Source of the DNA: Burkholderiales bacterium
GTDB taxonomy: Bacteria; Pseudomonadota; Gammaproteobacteria; Burkholderiales; SG8-39
NCBI GenBank assembly: GCA_014860355.1
Contig: JACZJV010000157.1
Span: 1 to 39,507, forward strand
Length of the DNA: 39,507 nucleotides
Direction of reading: 5' to 3'
Made by a program: the position numbers and the translations under genes. Below are positions 8,368 to 16,589 of this stretch, in pieces. Within the stretch, counting starts at the first letter, position 1. Each line of letters begins with the position of its first letter. The notes under the pieces were generated by a model that was given only the letters and a program-made list of their open reading frames with translations, made no database searches and had not been told where the DNA came from.

Positions 8368-9555
8368 ATGCAGCCAAAACGCACCATCATTACCGGCTTC
8401 ACTCTGGCGCTGTGCGCCGGGTTTTCCCTGATCGCCTCGGCACAGGACATCAGGATCGCCCACGTCCACAGCAAGACCGGCGCGTTGGAGGCGTATGCCA
8501 AGCAGACCCAGATCGGTCTGATGCTGGGGCTGGAATACGCGACGAACGGCACGATGATGGTCAACGGGCACAAGCTCGTCGTGATCGAAAAGGATGATCA
8601 GGGCAAGCCCGACGTCGGCAAGTCCTTGCTCGCCACGGCCTATGCCGACGACAAGGCGGACATCGCAATCGGACCGACGAGTTCGGGCGTGGCGCTGGCA
8701 ATGCTGCCGGTGGCCGAGGAATACAAGAAGATTCTGCTGGTAGAGCCGGCAGTGGCCGATTCGATTACCGGCGCAAAATGGAACCGTTATATCTTCCGCA
8801 CCGGGCGCAATTCTTCGCAGGATGCGATTTCGAACGCAGTGGCGCTGGACAAGGACGGCGTGTCGGTCGCGACGCTGGCGCAGGACTACGCGTTCGGCCG
8901 CGACGGCGTCAAGGCGTTCAAGGACGCGCTCAAGCACGCAAAGATCGTGCACGAGGAATACCTGCCGACCAGCACCACCGATTTCACCGCGGGGGCGCAG
9001 CGCCTGTTCGACTCGCTCAAGGACAAGCCGGGGCGCAAGGTCATATTCATCATCTGGGCCGGCGCAGGCAACCCGTTCAAGATCGCGGATCTCGATCCCA
9101 AGCGCTATGGCATCGAGATCGCAACCGGGGGCAACATCCTGCCGGCGATGGCCGCGTACAGGAATTTTCCGGGGATGGAGGGCGCAACTTATTACTACTT
9201 CGGCATTCCCAAGAACCCGGTGAACGAGTGGCTGGTGGCGGAACATTACAAGAAATACCAGGCGCCGCCCGATTTCTTCACTGCCGGCGGCATGGCCGCG
9301 GGGATCGCCGTGGTGGAAGCGTTGAAGAAGACCCGCGGCAACACTGCCACGGAGAAGCTGATTTCGACCATGGAAGGCATGGCATTCGAGACGCCCAAGG
9401 GCAAAATGGTGTTCCGCAAGGAGGACCATCAGGCGCTGCAGTCCATGTATCACTTCAGGATCAAAGTCGACCCGGCCTTCGCCTGGGGCGTGCCCGAGCT
9501 GGTGCGCGAGATCAAGATCGAGGAAATGAACATCCCGATCCGCAACAAGCGCTGA
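8368..9555 (+). CDS. ABC transporter periplasmic substrate-binding protein, Leu/Ile/Val type
   Basis: Type I periplasmic binding protein that delivers substrate to the permease encoded downstream. It has 395 residues. A signal peptide spans residues 1-25 (KR at the N-terminus, hydrophobic core, ASA cleavage before Gln26). The mature protein starts DIRIAHVHSKTGALEAYAKQ, as in the LivK/amide-binding family, and carries the family segments IGPTSSGVALAM and LAQDYAFGRDG. A strong ribosome-binding site (AAGGAG) precedes the ATG. The substrate could be a branched-chain amino acid, an amide or an aromatic acid; sequence alone does not decide. A structured 250-base gap separates it from livG. Confidence 0.9.
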   Translation: MQPKRTIITGFTLALCAGFSLIASAQDIRIAHVHSKTGALEAYAKQTQIGLMLGLEYATNGTMMVNGHKLVVIEKDDQGKPDVGKSLLATAYADDKADIAIGPTSSGVALAMLPVAEEYKKILLVEPAVADSITGAKWNRYIFRTGRNSSQDAISNAVALDKDGVSVATLAQDYAFGRDGVKAFKDALKHAKIVHEEYLPTSTTDFTAGAQRLFDSLKDKPGRKVIFIIWAGAGNPFKIADLDPKRYGIEIATGGNILPAMAAYRNFPGMEGATYYYFGIPKNPVNEWLVAEHYKKYQAPPDFFTAGGMAAGIAVVEALKKTRGNTATEKLISTMEGMAFETPKGKMVFRKEDHQALQSMYHFRIKVDPAFAWGVPELVREIKIEEMNIPIRNKR

Positions 9556-9634
9556 GGCCAATCGGCGCCTGCCGTCTGTGCCGTAGATGAGGCGGTCGAC
9601 TAGCCATCGGCGGAGTTGCGCGCTGCGCACGGCG

Positions 9635-9684
9635 ACCGTGTTTTCCGCGCAGATGAAAAGCGCATCCGCACAGAAAAACACGGT
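9635..9684 (+). repeat. Inverted repeat 1 in the binding protein-livG gap
   Basis: Perfect 10-bp arms ACCGTGTTTT (9635-9644) and AAAACACGGT (9675-9684) around a 30-base loop. This is the first of three consecutive inverted repeats in this gap. Confidence 0.75.
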
Positions 9685-9691
9685 TATGGAC

Positions 9692-9720
9692 AAAAGCCGG
9701 GGTAGCTTGGGGTGGCTTTT
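9692..9720 (+). terminator. Inverted repeat 2, possible partial terminator
   Basis: Arms AAAAGCC (9692-9698) and GGCTTTT (9714-9720) with a 15-base loop. The distal arm ends in four T, so partial termination after the binding-protein gene is possible and would keep its mRNA above that of livGFHM. Confidence 0.45.
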
Positions 9721-9738
9721 CTACAAGATCGACGATCC

Positions 9739-9762
9739 GCGCGGACGGTTTCTCGTCCGCGC
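9739..9762 (+). repeat. Inverted repeat 3 in the binding protein-livG gap
   Basis: Perfect 9-bp arms GCGCGGACG (9739-9747) and CGTCCGCGC (9754-9762) with a 6-base loop, a very stable hairpin. It lies 32 bases before a four-codon leader ORF. Confidence 0.75.
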
Positions 9763-9794
9763 AACATCGCAACTTTGCTAAGGAAGCGGTCCCT

Positions 9795-9809
9795 ATGGCG
9801 CAGCAATGA
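9795..9809 (+). CDS. Four-codon leader ORF coupled to livG
   Basis: ATG GCG CAG CAA TGA. The ribosome-binding site AAGGAAG (9780-9786) is spaced 8 bases from this ATG but 19 bases from the livG ATG. Its stop overlaps the livG start as ATGA. This is what the sequence shows; that it is translated and couples ribosomes into livG is inference. Confidence 0.5.
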   Translation: MAQQ

Positions 9810-10564
9810 GCTTCGCGCTCGAAACCCGTGATCTCACCATCCGCTTCGGCGGCCACGTGGCGGTCAACGGGGTCTCGTGCGGCTTCGCACCCGGCACCCT
9901 GACCGCCATAGTCGGTCCGAACGGAGCGGGCAAGACCACTTACTTCAATCTGATCTCGGGCCAGCTCAAGGCGAGCGCGGGACGAGTGTTACTGCACGGC
10001 GAGGATCTCAGCGGCTACTCGGCGCCGCGGCGCAGCCGTCGCGGCATCGGCCGCGCGTTTCAGCTGACCAACCTGTTTCCGAATCTGAGCGTGCTGGAAA
10101 ACATCCGCCTCGCGGTGCAATCGCGCGCCGGTCTGGGGCTCAACCTGTGGAGCATCTGGAGCGCTCACCGCGAGTTGATCGGCCATGCAGAAGAGGTTCT
10201 GGAGACCGTCGCGCTGGGCGCAAAGCGCGACGTCGCGGCGAGCGCGCTTTCGCATGGCGACCAGCGCAAACTCGAGGTCGGTATCCTGATGGCGCTCGAG
10301 CCCGACGTGTTCATGTTCGACGAGCCGACTGCCGGCATGAGCGTGGACGAGGTGCCGGTGATCCTCGAGCTGATCCGTGCGCTCAAGGCACGCCGGGACA
10401 AGACCATCCTGCTGGTCGAGCACAAGATGGACGTGGTGCGCGAATTGTCGGACCGCATCATCGTGCTGCACAACGGCGCCCTGGTGGCCGACGGCGAGCC
10501 GGCCGAGGTGATCGCCTCGCCCATCGTGCAGGAAGCCTACCTCGGCGTCGAGGCGGCAGCATGA
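9806..10564 (+). CDS. livG: Branched-chain amino acid-type ABC transporter ATPase LivG
   Basis: One of two cytoplasmic ATPases powering the importer. It has 252 residues. Walker A GPNGAGKTT is at 37-45, the signature LSHGDQRKLE near 148, and Walker B VFMFDEPTAGM near 168. The insertion with RRGIGRAFQLTNLFP is typical of LivG. The start at 9806 is the only start codon after an in-frame stop at 9779-9781. It has no well-spaced ribosome-binding site of its own and probably depends on the leader ORF. The end overlaps livF (ATGA). Confidence 0.95.
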   Translation: MSFALETRDLTIRFGGHVAVNGVSCGFAPGTLTAIVGPNGAGKTTYFNLISGQLKASAGRVLLHGEDLSGYSAPRRSRRGIGRAFQLTNLFPNLSVLENIRLAVQSRAGLGLNLWSIWSAHRELIGHAEEVLETVALGAKRDVAASALSHGDQRKLEVGILMALEPDVFMFDEPTAGMSVDEVPVILELIRALKARRDKTILLVEHKMDVVRELSDRIIVLHNGALVADGEPAEVIASPIVQEAYLGVEAAA

Positions 10565-11298
10565 GTTCCCCGTTGCTGCGGCTCGAGGGCGTGCACACCC
10601 ATATCGGCGCCTACCACATCCTGCACGGAGTCGACCTGGAGGTCGGGCAGGGCGAATTTACCGTACTGCTGGGCCGCAACGGCGCGGGCAAGACGACTAC
10701 GCTGCGCACCATCATGGGTTTGTGGACAGCCGCACCGGGCCGCGTCTGGTTCGGGGGCGTGGACATAGCAACCCGGAGCACGCCGGAGATCGCCCGGCGC
10801 GGCATCGCCTACGTTCCGGAGAACATGGGCATATTCTCCGATCTTACGGTGCGCGAGAACATGCTCGTCGCGGCGCGCTCGGCCAGGCGCGCCGAGGGCA
10901 TGGACGCAACGCGGCTGGAGTGGATCTTCGGCCTGTTCCCCGCGATCAGGAAATTCTGGCAGCATCCCGCAGGGCTGCTATCGGGCGGGCAGAAGCAGAT
11001 GCTCGCGGTGGCGCGGGCGATCATCGAGCCGAGGAAGCTGCTGTTGGTGGACGAACCGAGCAAGGGCCTCGCGCCGGCCATCATCCAGAACATGATCGCG
11101 GCGTTCCGCGAACTCAAGCAGACCGATACCACCGTCCTGCTGGTGGAGCAGAATTTCAACTTCGCCCGCCAGCTGGGCGACAAGGTTGCGGTGATGGACG
11201 ACGGCCGCATCGTGCACAGCGGCACCATGGCCGAACTGGTCGATGACGAGGGCTTGCAGCAAAAGCTGCTCGGCCTGTCGCTCGCGGCACATCAATGA
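10561..11298 (+). CDS. livF: Branched-chain amino acid-type ABC transporter ATPase LivF
   Basis: Second ATPase of the importer. It has 245 residues. Walker A GRNGAGKTT is at 38-46, the signature LSGGQKQML near 144, and Walker B LLLVDEPSKGLAP near 160, with the LivF-specific GIAYVPENMGIF. The start ATG overlaps the livG stop as ATGA (10561-10564), so the longer upstream reading of this frame is a shadow of livG. Confidence 0.95.
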   Translation: MSSPLLRLEGVHTHIGAYHILHGVDLEVGQGEFTVLLGRNGAGKTTTLRTIMGLWTAAPGRVWFGGVDIATRSTPEIARRGIAYVPENMGIFSDLTVRENMLVAARSARRAEGMDATRLEWIFGLFPAIRKFWQHPAGLLSGGQKQMLAVARAIIEPRKLLLVDEPSKGLAPAIIQNMIAAFRELKQTDTTVLLVEQNFNFARQLGDKVAVMDDGRIVHSGTMAELVDDEGLQQKLLGLSLAAHQ

Positions 11299-11308
11299 TG
11301 GAGCGCAG

Positions 11309-12331
11309 ATGAGTCCATCGGTTGCGACGGCCCCGGCTGCGGACGCGCTGCCGCAATTAGTAGCCGACCGGATCCCGCTGTTGCTGGTGCCGGCGCTGGC
11401 ACTGGCCGCGTTGCCGCTGATGAGCTCGCTTTCGACCTGGGTCACGCTCACCGTCGCGGGCCTTGCGATGGGCATGATCATTTTCATCATCGCCTCGGGA
11501 CTGACCCTGGTATTCGGCCTGATGGACGTGCTCAATTTCGGCCACGGCGTGTTCATCGCGCTGGGCGCGTATCTTGCGGTTTCCGTGCTCGGCGCCATGA
11601 GCGGCTGGACCGGGAGCGAGCACCTGGCGCTCAACCTGCTCGCCGTGCTGCCCGCGATGCTGGTGGCGATGGCCGTAGCTGGCGGCGTGGGCTTCGCGTT
11701 CGAGCGCGTGATCATCCGCCCCGTCTACGGACAGCACCTGAAGCAGATCATGATCACCATGGGAGGGATGATCGTCGGCGAGGAACTGATCAAGGTCATT
11801 TGGGGTCCGCAGACCATACCGCTGCCGCTGCCAGCGGCTTTTCGCGGTTCGCTGCTGCTCGGAGACGCGGCGGTGGAAAAATACCGTCTGATCGCGGTGG
11901 TCATCGGGCTCGCGGTGTTTGCCGCGATGTTCTGGGTGCTCAGCAGAACCAAGGTGGGCCTGCTGATTCGCGCGGGCGTGCAGGATCGCGAAATGGTGGA
12001 AAGCCTGGGCTATCGCATCCGCAAACTTTTCGTCGGAGTCTTTGTCGCCGGTTCGGCGCTGGCCGGTCTGGGCGGGGTCATGTGGGGCCTGTACCAGCAG
12101 AACGTAACGCCGCAGATGGGTGCCCAGGTCAACGTTCTGATTTTCATCGTCATCATCATCGGCGGACTGGGATCTGTCGGCGGCTGCTTCATCGGCGCGC
12201 TGCTGGTGGGTTTGCTCGCCAACTACACCGGTTTTCTCGCGCCCAAGGTCGCGCTGTTCTCCAATATCCTGCTGATGGTGCTGATCCTGCTGTGGCGGCC
12301 GCAGGGGATCTTTCCGGTGGCAAAGCGATAA
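11309..12331 (+). CDS. livH: Branched-chain amino acid-type ABC transporter permease LivH
   Basis: Inner-membrane permease subunit of 340 residues. Hydrophobic helices fill the chain. Family landmarks include ASGLTLVFGLMDVLNFGHG near the first core helices and the cytoplasmic EAA-like loop RAGVQDREMVESLGYRIRK. The ATG at 11309 has GGAG 5 bases upstream, and the frame upstream of it overlaps livF. The TAA stop shares one base with the livM start (TAATG). Confidence 0.93.
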   Translation: MSPSVATAPAADALPQLVADRIPLLLVPALALAALPLMSSLSTWVTLTVAGLAMGMIIFIIASGLTLVFGLMDVLNFGHGVFIALGAYLAVSVLGAMSGWTGSEHLALNLLAVLPAMLVAMAVAGGVGFAFERVIIRPVYGQHLKQIMITMGGMIVGEELIKVIWGPQTIPLPLPAAFRGSLLLGDAAVEKYRLIAVVIGLAVFAAMFWVLSRTKVGLLIRAGVQDREMVESLGYRIRKLFVGVFVAGSALAGLGGVMWGLYQQNVTPQMGAQVNVLIFIVIIIGGLGSVGGCFIGALLVGLLANYTGFLAPKVALFSNILLMVLILLWRPQGIFPVAKR

Positions 12332-13410
12332 TGCTCAGCCGAATATTCTCCGGCGATCTACCGCGCAGCCGCATGCTGGCGCTGGTGCTGATCGCGATCG
12401 TCGGGGCGCTTGCGCTCGCGCCCTTCGTCTTCCCTGGAGCAAAGGCGCTCAATGTCGCGGCCAAGATCTGCGTTTTTATCGTGCTGGTGGCGAGTTTCGA
12501 CCTGCTGCTGGGCTATACCGGCATCGTCTCGTTCGCGCATACCATGTTTTTCGGCATCGGCGCATACGGCGTCGCCATTGCGCTCACGCGCCTGGCGCCT
12601 TCCTGGGCGGCGATCGCAGCGGGGGTCGCCGGCGCGCTCGCCCTGTCGTTCGGACTGTCCCTGCTGATAGGATTGTTCAGTCTGCGGGTGAAGGCGATCT
12701 TCTACGCCATGATCACGCTGGCGGTCGCATCCGCCTTTCAGACCTTCGCCTCGCAATTGTCGGAGATTACCGGTGGCGAGGACGGGCTGAGTTTCAGGGT
12801 TCCGGAGGTTTTGTCGCACGGGTTCGTGCTTGGCGGGCACTCGATTCTGGGCGTCCCGGTGGATGGAAAGCTGATTTCCTACTACCTGCTGTTCGCCCTC
12901 GCCGTGGCGCTTTTCCTGCTGATGCTGCGCATCGTCAATTCGCCCTTCGGCCGCGTGCTGCAGGCGATACGCGAAAACGATTTTCGGGCCGAGGCGCTGG
13001 GCTATCGCACCGTGGTCTATCGCACGTTCTCCAACGTGCTCTCGGCCGGGTTCGCAACATTGGCGGGCGCGCTGCTGGCGCTGTGGTTGCGCTACAACGG
13101 TCCGGATACCTCGCTTTCCTTCGAAATCATGATCGACATCCTGCTGATGGTGGTGATCGGCGGCATGGGGACCATGTACGGCGCGGTAATCGGAGCGACA
13201 TTGTTCATCGTCGCACAGAACTACCTGCAGGACCTGATGAAACTCGCGAGCGATGCGGCCCTCGGCATACCGCTACTTTCCAGCCTGCTGCATCCCGATC
13301 GCTGGCTGTTGTGGCTGGGGATACTGTTCATTCTAAGCGTGTACCGCTTTCCCGCCGGCATCGTCGGCAGACTAAGGACCCGCAGCAAAAGTCATTCTGC
13401 TGCGCAATGA
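12331..13410 (+). CDS. livM: Branched-chain amino acid-type ABC transporter permease LivM
   Basis: Second permease subunit of 359 residues. It has about ten hydrophobic segments and LivM landmarks LLGYTGIVSFAHTMFFGIGAY and the coupling loop AIRENDFRAEALGYRT. The ATG at 12331 overlaps the livH stop by one base. The C-terminus is basic. A terminator-like hairpin follows at 13415-13444. Confidence 0.93.
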   Translation: MLSRIFSGDLPRSRMLALVLIAIVGALALAPFVFPGAKALNVAAKICVFIVLVASFDLLLGYTGIVSFAHTMFFGIGAYGVAIALTRLAPSWAAIAAGVAGALALSFGLSLLIGLFSLRVKAIFYAMITLAVASAFQTFASQLSEITGGEDGLSFRVPEVLSHGFVLGGHSILGVPVDGKLISYYLLFALAVALFLLMLRIVNSPFGRVLQAIRENDFRAEALGYRTVVYRTFSNVLSAGFATLAGALLALWLRYNGPDTSLSFEIMIDILLMVVIGGMGTMYGAVIGATLFIVAQNYLQDLMKLASDAALGIPLLSSLLHPDRWLLWLGILFILSVYRFPAGIVGRLRTRSKSHSAAQ

Positions 13411-13414
13411 CACA

Positions 13415-13444
13415 GGGGAGCACAAGGGGATCTCCCCACTTTTT
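13415..13444 (+). terminator. Rho-independent terminator after livM
   Basis: GGGGAG (13415-13420) can pair with CTCCCC (13432-13437), or GGGG (13426-13429) with CCCC (13434-13437), followed by AC and five T (13440-13444). Confidence 0.6.
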
Positions 13445-13468
13445 GATACCGACCCTGAGGGCCAGACC

Positions 13469-14313
13469 ATGAACATGACCTCACGCTACATAACGGTGCT
13501 CGAGCGCGAACTGCACTACACGGACTGGGGCGGCGGCAACGCCGCGACCGTCGTCATGTGGCACGGCCTGGCGCGCACCGGGCGCGATTTCGACGACCTC
13601 GCCGCTACGCTCGCGCGCCGCTACCGCGTTGTTTGCCCGGATATTATCGGCCGCGGTCTGTCGCAGTGGAGTCCGCAGCCCGATGCGGAGTACTGCCTGG
13701 CGTTCTATGCGCGTCTGGCCGCGGCGTTCTGCGACGCGCTCGGCATCGAGCACATGCACTGGGTGGGCACCTCGATGGGCGGGGCGATAGGCATCAAGGT
13801 GCGAGCCGCAAGGACGGCGCGCTCGCCGGCCGCATCGACAAGCTGGTACTCAACGACAACGGCCCGCAACTCGCGGCGACGGCGGTCGAGCGCATCAGGA
13901 CCTACGCAGGCAACCCCGCGGCGTTTGCCAGGGTGAGCGAACTCGAAGCGTATTTCCGCAAGGTCTACGCGCCTTATGGGATGCTCACCGAGCGCGAGTG
14001 GGTCAAACTCACCGAGAGTTCGGTGAGGCGCCTGCCCGATGGCCGCGTTACGCCGCACTACGACCCGGGGATGGTGCGCCAGTTCGTCAATTTTCCTCAC
14101 GACTACGATCTTTGGCCCGAGTACGACGCGCTCGACATACCGGTGCTGTGCTTGCGTGGCGCCGATTCGGATTTGCTGCTGGCGCAAACGGCGCAGGCAA
14201 TGCGCGAACGCGGGCCGCGGGCCCGTGTGCTTGAGATTGCCGGCTGCGGCCATGCGCCCGCGCTCAACGTGCCGGGGCAAATCGGGCTGGTGGAGGAATT
14301 CCTCGCTGCTTGA
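13469..14313 (+). pseudogene. Alpha/beta hydrolase, interrupted by a one-base frameshift
   Basis: Serine hydrolase of the alpha/beta fold, small esterase/lactonase type; the substrate is unknown. The first part reads from ATG 13469 through the oxyanion region MWHGLARTGRD and the nucleophile elbow GTSMGG (Ser102). The frame then breaks near 13800. The rest continues one base back in frame, ASRKDGALAGRIDKLVLND onward, with the acid region CLRGADSD and the catalytic His in GCGHAPAL. Restoring one base after AAGGT gives an uninterrupted chain of about 281 residues. All catalytic residues survive, so this is either a recent pseudogene or a sequencing/assembly error. GAGGG precedes the start at 7 bases. 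Confidence 0.85.
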
Positions 14314-14362
14314 GGGCGCGGCGGGAGCGTCGCGGCGGATCGCTGCCGGGGTCCGTACCGAT

Positions 14363-15520
14363 CTATTCTTCCTGGCGCCGCACCGCGGGGCGCTTGCCCA
14401 CGTTGACCCGCAGGTCGAGATTCTGGTCGCCGCGTTTCAGCCGGAGCGTGGTCGTTTTGCCCGGCTTCAGCGCGACTATCAGGTTGCGCATCGAATCCGG
14501 TTCGATGACCGGCCGGCCATCGACTGCGACCACGATGTCCCCGGGTCTGACCCCGGCGCGATCGGCGGGGCTGCCGCGCTGTACCCCGGCGACGAGCACG
14601 CCCGCCGTAGTGGCGAGCTTGAAGGAGTCGGCCAGTTCCTGCGTGATCTCCTGCAATTCGACGCCGACCCAGCCGCGTGTCACGGCGCCGGTTGCGATCA
14701 GCTGATCCATCACCTGTTTTGCGATGGAAACCGGAATGGCGAAACCGATGCCGATGGAGCCGCCCGACTGCGACAATATCGCAGTGTTGATGCCGACCAG
14801 CTTGCCGGAGGCGTCGATGAGCGCGCCGCCGGAATTTCCCTGGTTTATCGCCGCGTCGGTCTGGATGAAATTCTCGAAAGTATTGATGCGCAGGCCGGTC
14901 CGATGCAGCGCCGAGACGATACCCATGGTCACGGTCTGGCCCACGCCCAGCGGGTTGCCGATGGCGAGGACTACGTCGCCGACTTTCATGTCGTCGGCCT
15001 CGCCCAGCGTAATCGCCGGCAGGTTGTGCGCGTCCACCTGCAAAACCGCGAGATCGGTTTCGGGGTCGCTGCCCACGACCTTGGCGACGAGCTTCTTGCC
15101 GTCCGAGAGCGCCACCTCGATTTCGTCCGCGGCCTCGACCACGTGCTGGTTGGTGACTATGTAACCGCTGGGGCTGATGATCACGCCCGAGCCCAGGCTG
15201 AACGCGCGTTGCGCCTCATCCTCGAAGCGCTCGCCGAAGAAATGGCGGAACACGGGGTCGTTCATGAACGGGTTGCGCGGGCGCTTCACTTCCTTGCTGG
15301 TGAAGATGCTCACCACGGCCGGGGCCGCCCTGCGCACTGCGTCGCTGTAGGTAGTCGCGGCGATGCGGGCGCCGGTTGCCGCTGGCGGCGGCGCCTGGCT
15401 TAGCTCTGGCGGGGCGGGCGGGGTGCCCGGCAACCATTCAGGCTTGAGCGTTGCAACCACAAACAGGGCGGCGAGGCAGATGGTAGTCGTCTGCGCGAAA
15501 GTCAGCCAGAGTCGGTACAT
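14363..15520 (-). CDS. degS: Membrane-anchored HtrA-family serine protease with one PDZ domain (DegS-like)
   Basis: Periplasmic trypsin-like protease for envelope protein quality control or regulated proteolysis. It has 385 residues. A single N-terminal hydrophobic helix (about residues 5-25) acts as anchor, followed by a Pro-rich linker and a protease domain. The triad is visible: His in TNQHVVE, Asp in ETDLAVL, Ser in GNSGGAL. One C-terminal PDZ domain follows (GSPADRAGVRPGDIVVAVDGRP). One PDZ plus an anchor points to the DegS/AlgW type, though such genes are often annotated DegQ. GAGGA lies 10 bases before the ATG. It converges on the hydrolase gene with only 49 bases between them. Confidence 0.88.
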   Translation of the reverse strand: MYRLWLTFAQTTTICLAALFVVATLKPEWLPGTPPAPPELSQAPPPAATGARIAATTYSDAVRRAAPAVVSIFTSKEVKRPRNPFMNDPVFRHFFGERFEDEAQRAFSLGSGVIISPSGYIVTNQHVVEAADEIEVALSDGKKLVAKVVGSDPETDLAVLQVDAHNLPAITLGEADDMKVGDVVLAIGNPLGVGQTVTMGIVSALHRTGLRINTFENFIQTDAAINQGNSGGALIDASGKLVGINTAILSQSGGSIGIGFAIPVSIAKQVMDQLIATGAVTRGWVGVELQEITQELADSFKLATTAGVLVAGVQRGSPADRAGVRPGDIVVAVDGRPVIEPDSMRNLIVALKPGKTTTLRLKRGDQNLDLRVNVGKRPAVRRQEE

Positions 15521-15659
15521 CGCGTGCGTGTCCTCGCGTTCGTTTCAAAAAAATACGGAGATACCTCCGACCGGCCCCTGCCTGAGCCGGACCGCAGCAA
15601 AATTACTTTTGCCTGGGAATCTTGGTGTTGGGCAAGTGATGCGCCGGCATGCGTACGGG

Positions 15660-15665
15660 TACAAT
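15660..15665 (+). promoter_or_regulatory. Putative -10 box (TACAAT) before the NIF3-like gene
   Basis: GGG-TACAAT-T in the 162-base divergent gap between the DegS-like gene and the NIF3-like gene. A transcript start near 15672 would leave a short leader. No clear -35 is visible. Confidence 0.4.
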
Positions 15666-15694
15666 TCTCGCTGGCTTAGCCGATGGGGACAGAA

Positions 15695-16441
15695 ATGCAG
15701 CGTGAAGAACTGAACCGTTACCTGGACGGCCTGTTGGAAATCTCCCGATATCAGGATTATTGCCCAAATGGCCTGCAGGTGGAAGGGCGCGACGCAATTC
15801 GGCGCGTCGTAAGCGGGGTGACGGCGAGCTTCGAGCTGGTCCAGGCCGCGCTCGCGCACGGGGCGGATGCCATCCTGGTGCACCACGGCTATTTCTGGAA
15901 AGGAGAGGATCCCTGCCTCACCGGCACGCGCCGCGCGCGCATCGCGCTGCTGATGGCCAACGAACTCAACTTGTTCGCCTACCACCTGCCGCTGGACGCG
16001 CACGCCGAACTAGGCAACAACGCCCAGCTGGGAAACCGGCTGGGCTTGACCCAGACCGCGCGCTTTGCTGATCAGGAAATCGGTTTCTTCGGCAGCCTGG
16101 ACGCGCCGATGCGCCTGGATGTCTTCGCCGCGCGGGTCCAGCAACGCCTGGGGCGCGAACCCTTGGTGATCGGCGATCCTGCGAGGGAAGTCCGAAACAT
16201 TGCCTGGTGCACCGGTGCAGCACAGGGATTTTTCGAAGCCGCGATCAGGTTGCGCGCCGACGCCTACCTCAGCGGAGAAATCTCCGAGCAGCAGGTCCAC
16301 CTGGCACGCGAGTCGGGGATCGCGTTTATCGCCGCCGGACATCATGCCACCGAAAAATACGGCGTGCAGGCTTTGGGCGAGCACCTGTCAGCCCAATTCG
16401 GACTCGAGCACCGCTACATCGACATTCCCAATCCGGTGTGA
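15695..16441 (+). CDS. NIF3-like dinuclear metal center protein (YbgI family)
   Basis: Conserved protein of the NIF3/YbgI/DUF34 family, which binds two metal ions; its physiological role is unsettled (GTP cyclohydrolase 1 type 2-like in databases). It has 248 residues from ATG 15695 ([11 protein letters not shown]), which has GGGGA upstream; ATG 15683 would add four residues. Metal-binding motifs are visible: [17 protein letters not shown] followed by GNN, and the C-terminal GHHATEKYG. It usually lies next to petABC in betaproteobacteria, as here. Confidence 0.9.
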   Translation: MQREELNRYLDGLLEISRYQDYCPNGLQVEGRDAIRRVVSGVTASFELVQAALAHGADAILVHHGYFWKGEDPCLTGTRRARIALLMANELNLFAYHLPLDAHAELGNNAQLGNRLGLTQTARFADQEIGFFGSLDAPMRLDVFAARVQQRLGREPLVIGDPAREVRNIAWCTGAAQGFFEAAIRLRADAYLSGEISEQQVHLARESGIAFIAAGHHATEKYGVQALGEHLSAQFGLEHRYIDIPNPV

Positions 16442-16536
16442 ATCCGAGTTAGGGGTCGGGTTGCGCTGCATCGCAATTTGTCTATCTATTTCAGCGTGTT
16501 AGCGTATTAAACTTTAATCCAGGCAGCGGTTTCAGG

Positions 16537-16542
16537 TATAAT
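16537..16542 (+). promoter_or_regulatory. Putative petABC promoter, consensus -10 (TATAAT)
   Basis: CAGG-TATAAT-C with a weak -35 candidate TTTAAT (16513-16518) at 18 bases, in an AT-richer stretch of the 148-base gap before petA. The ribosome-binding site GAGGA near 16578 is followed by its own complement CCTC (16585-16588), so it could fold onto itself. Confidence 0.6.
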
Positions 16543-16589
16543 CGCATGCTTTTGTGCATAGCAGAATCTTGTAGATTGAGGAATCCTCG

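Noticed and set aside
9587-9781. Small 64-codon ORF in the gap before livG
   Set aside because: No ribosome-binding site and no family pattern; the bases are better explained by the three inverted repeats.
14039-15403. Forward open frame of 454 codons
   Set aside because: It spans the hydrolase tail in the wrong frame and then runs antisense to the DegS-like protease.
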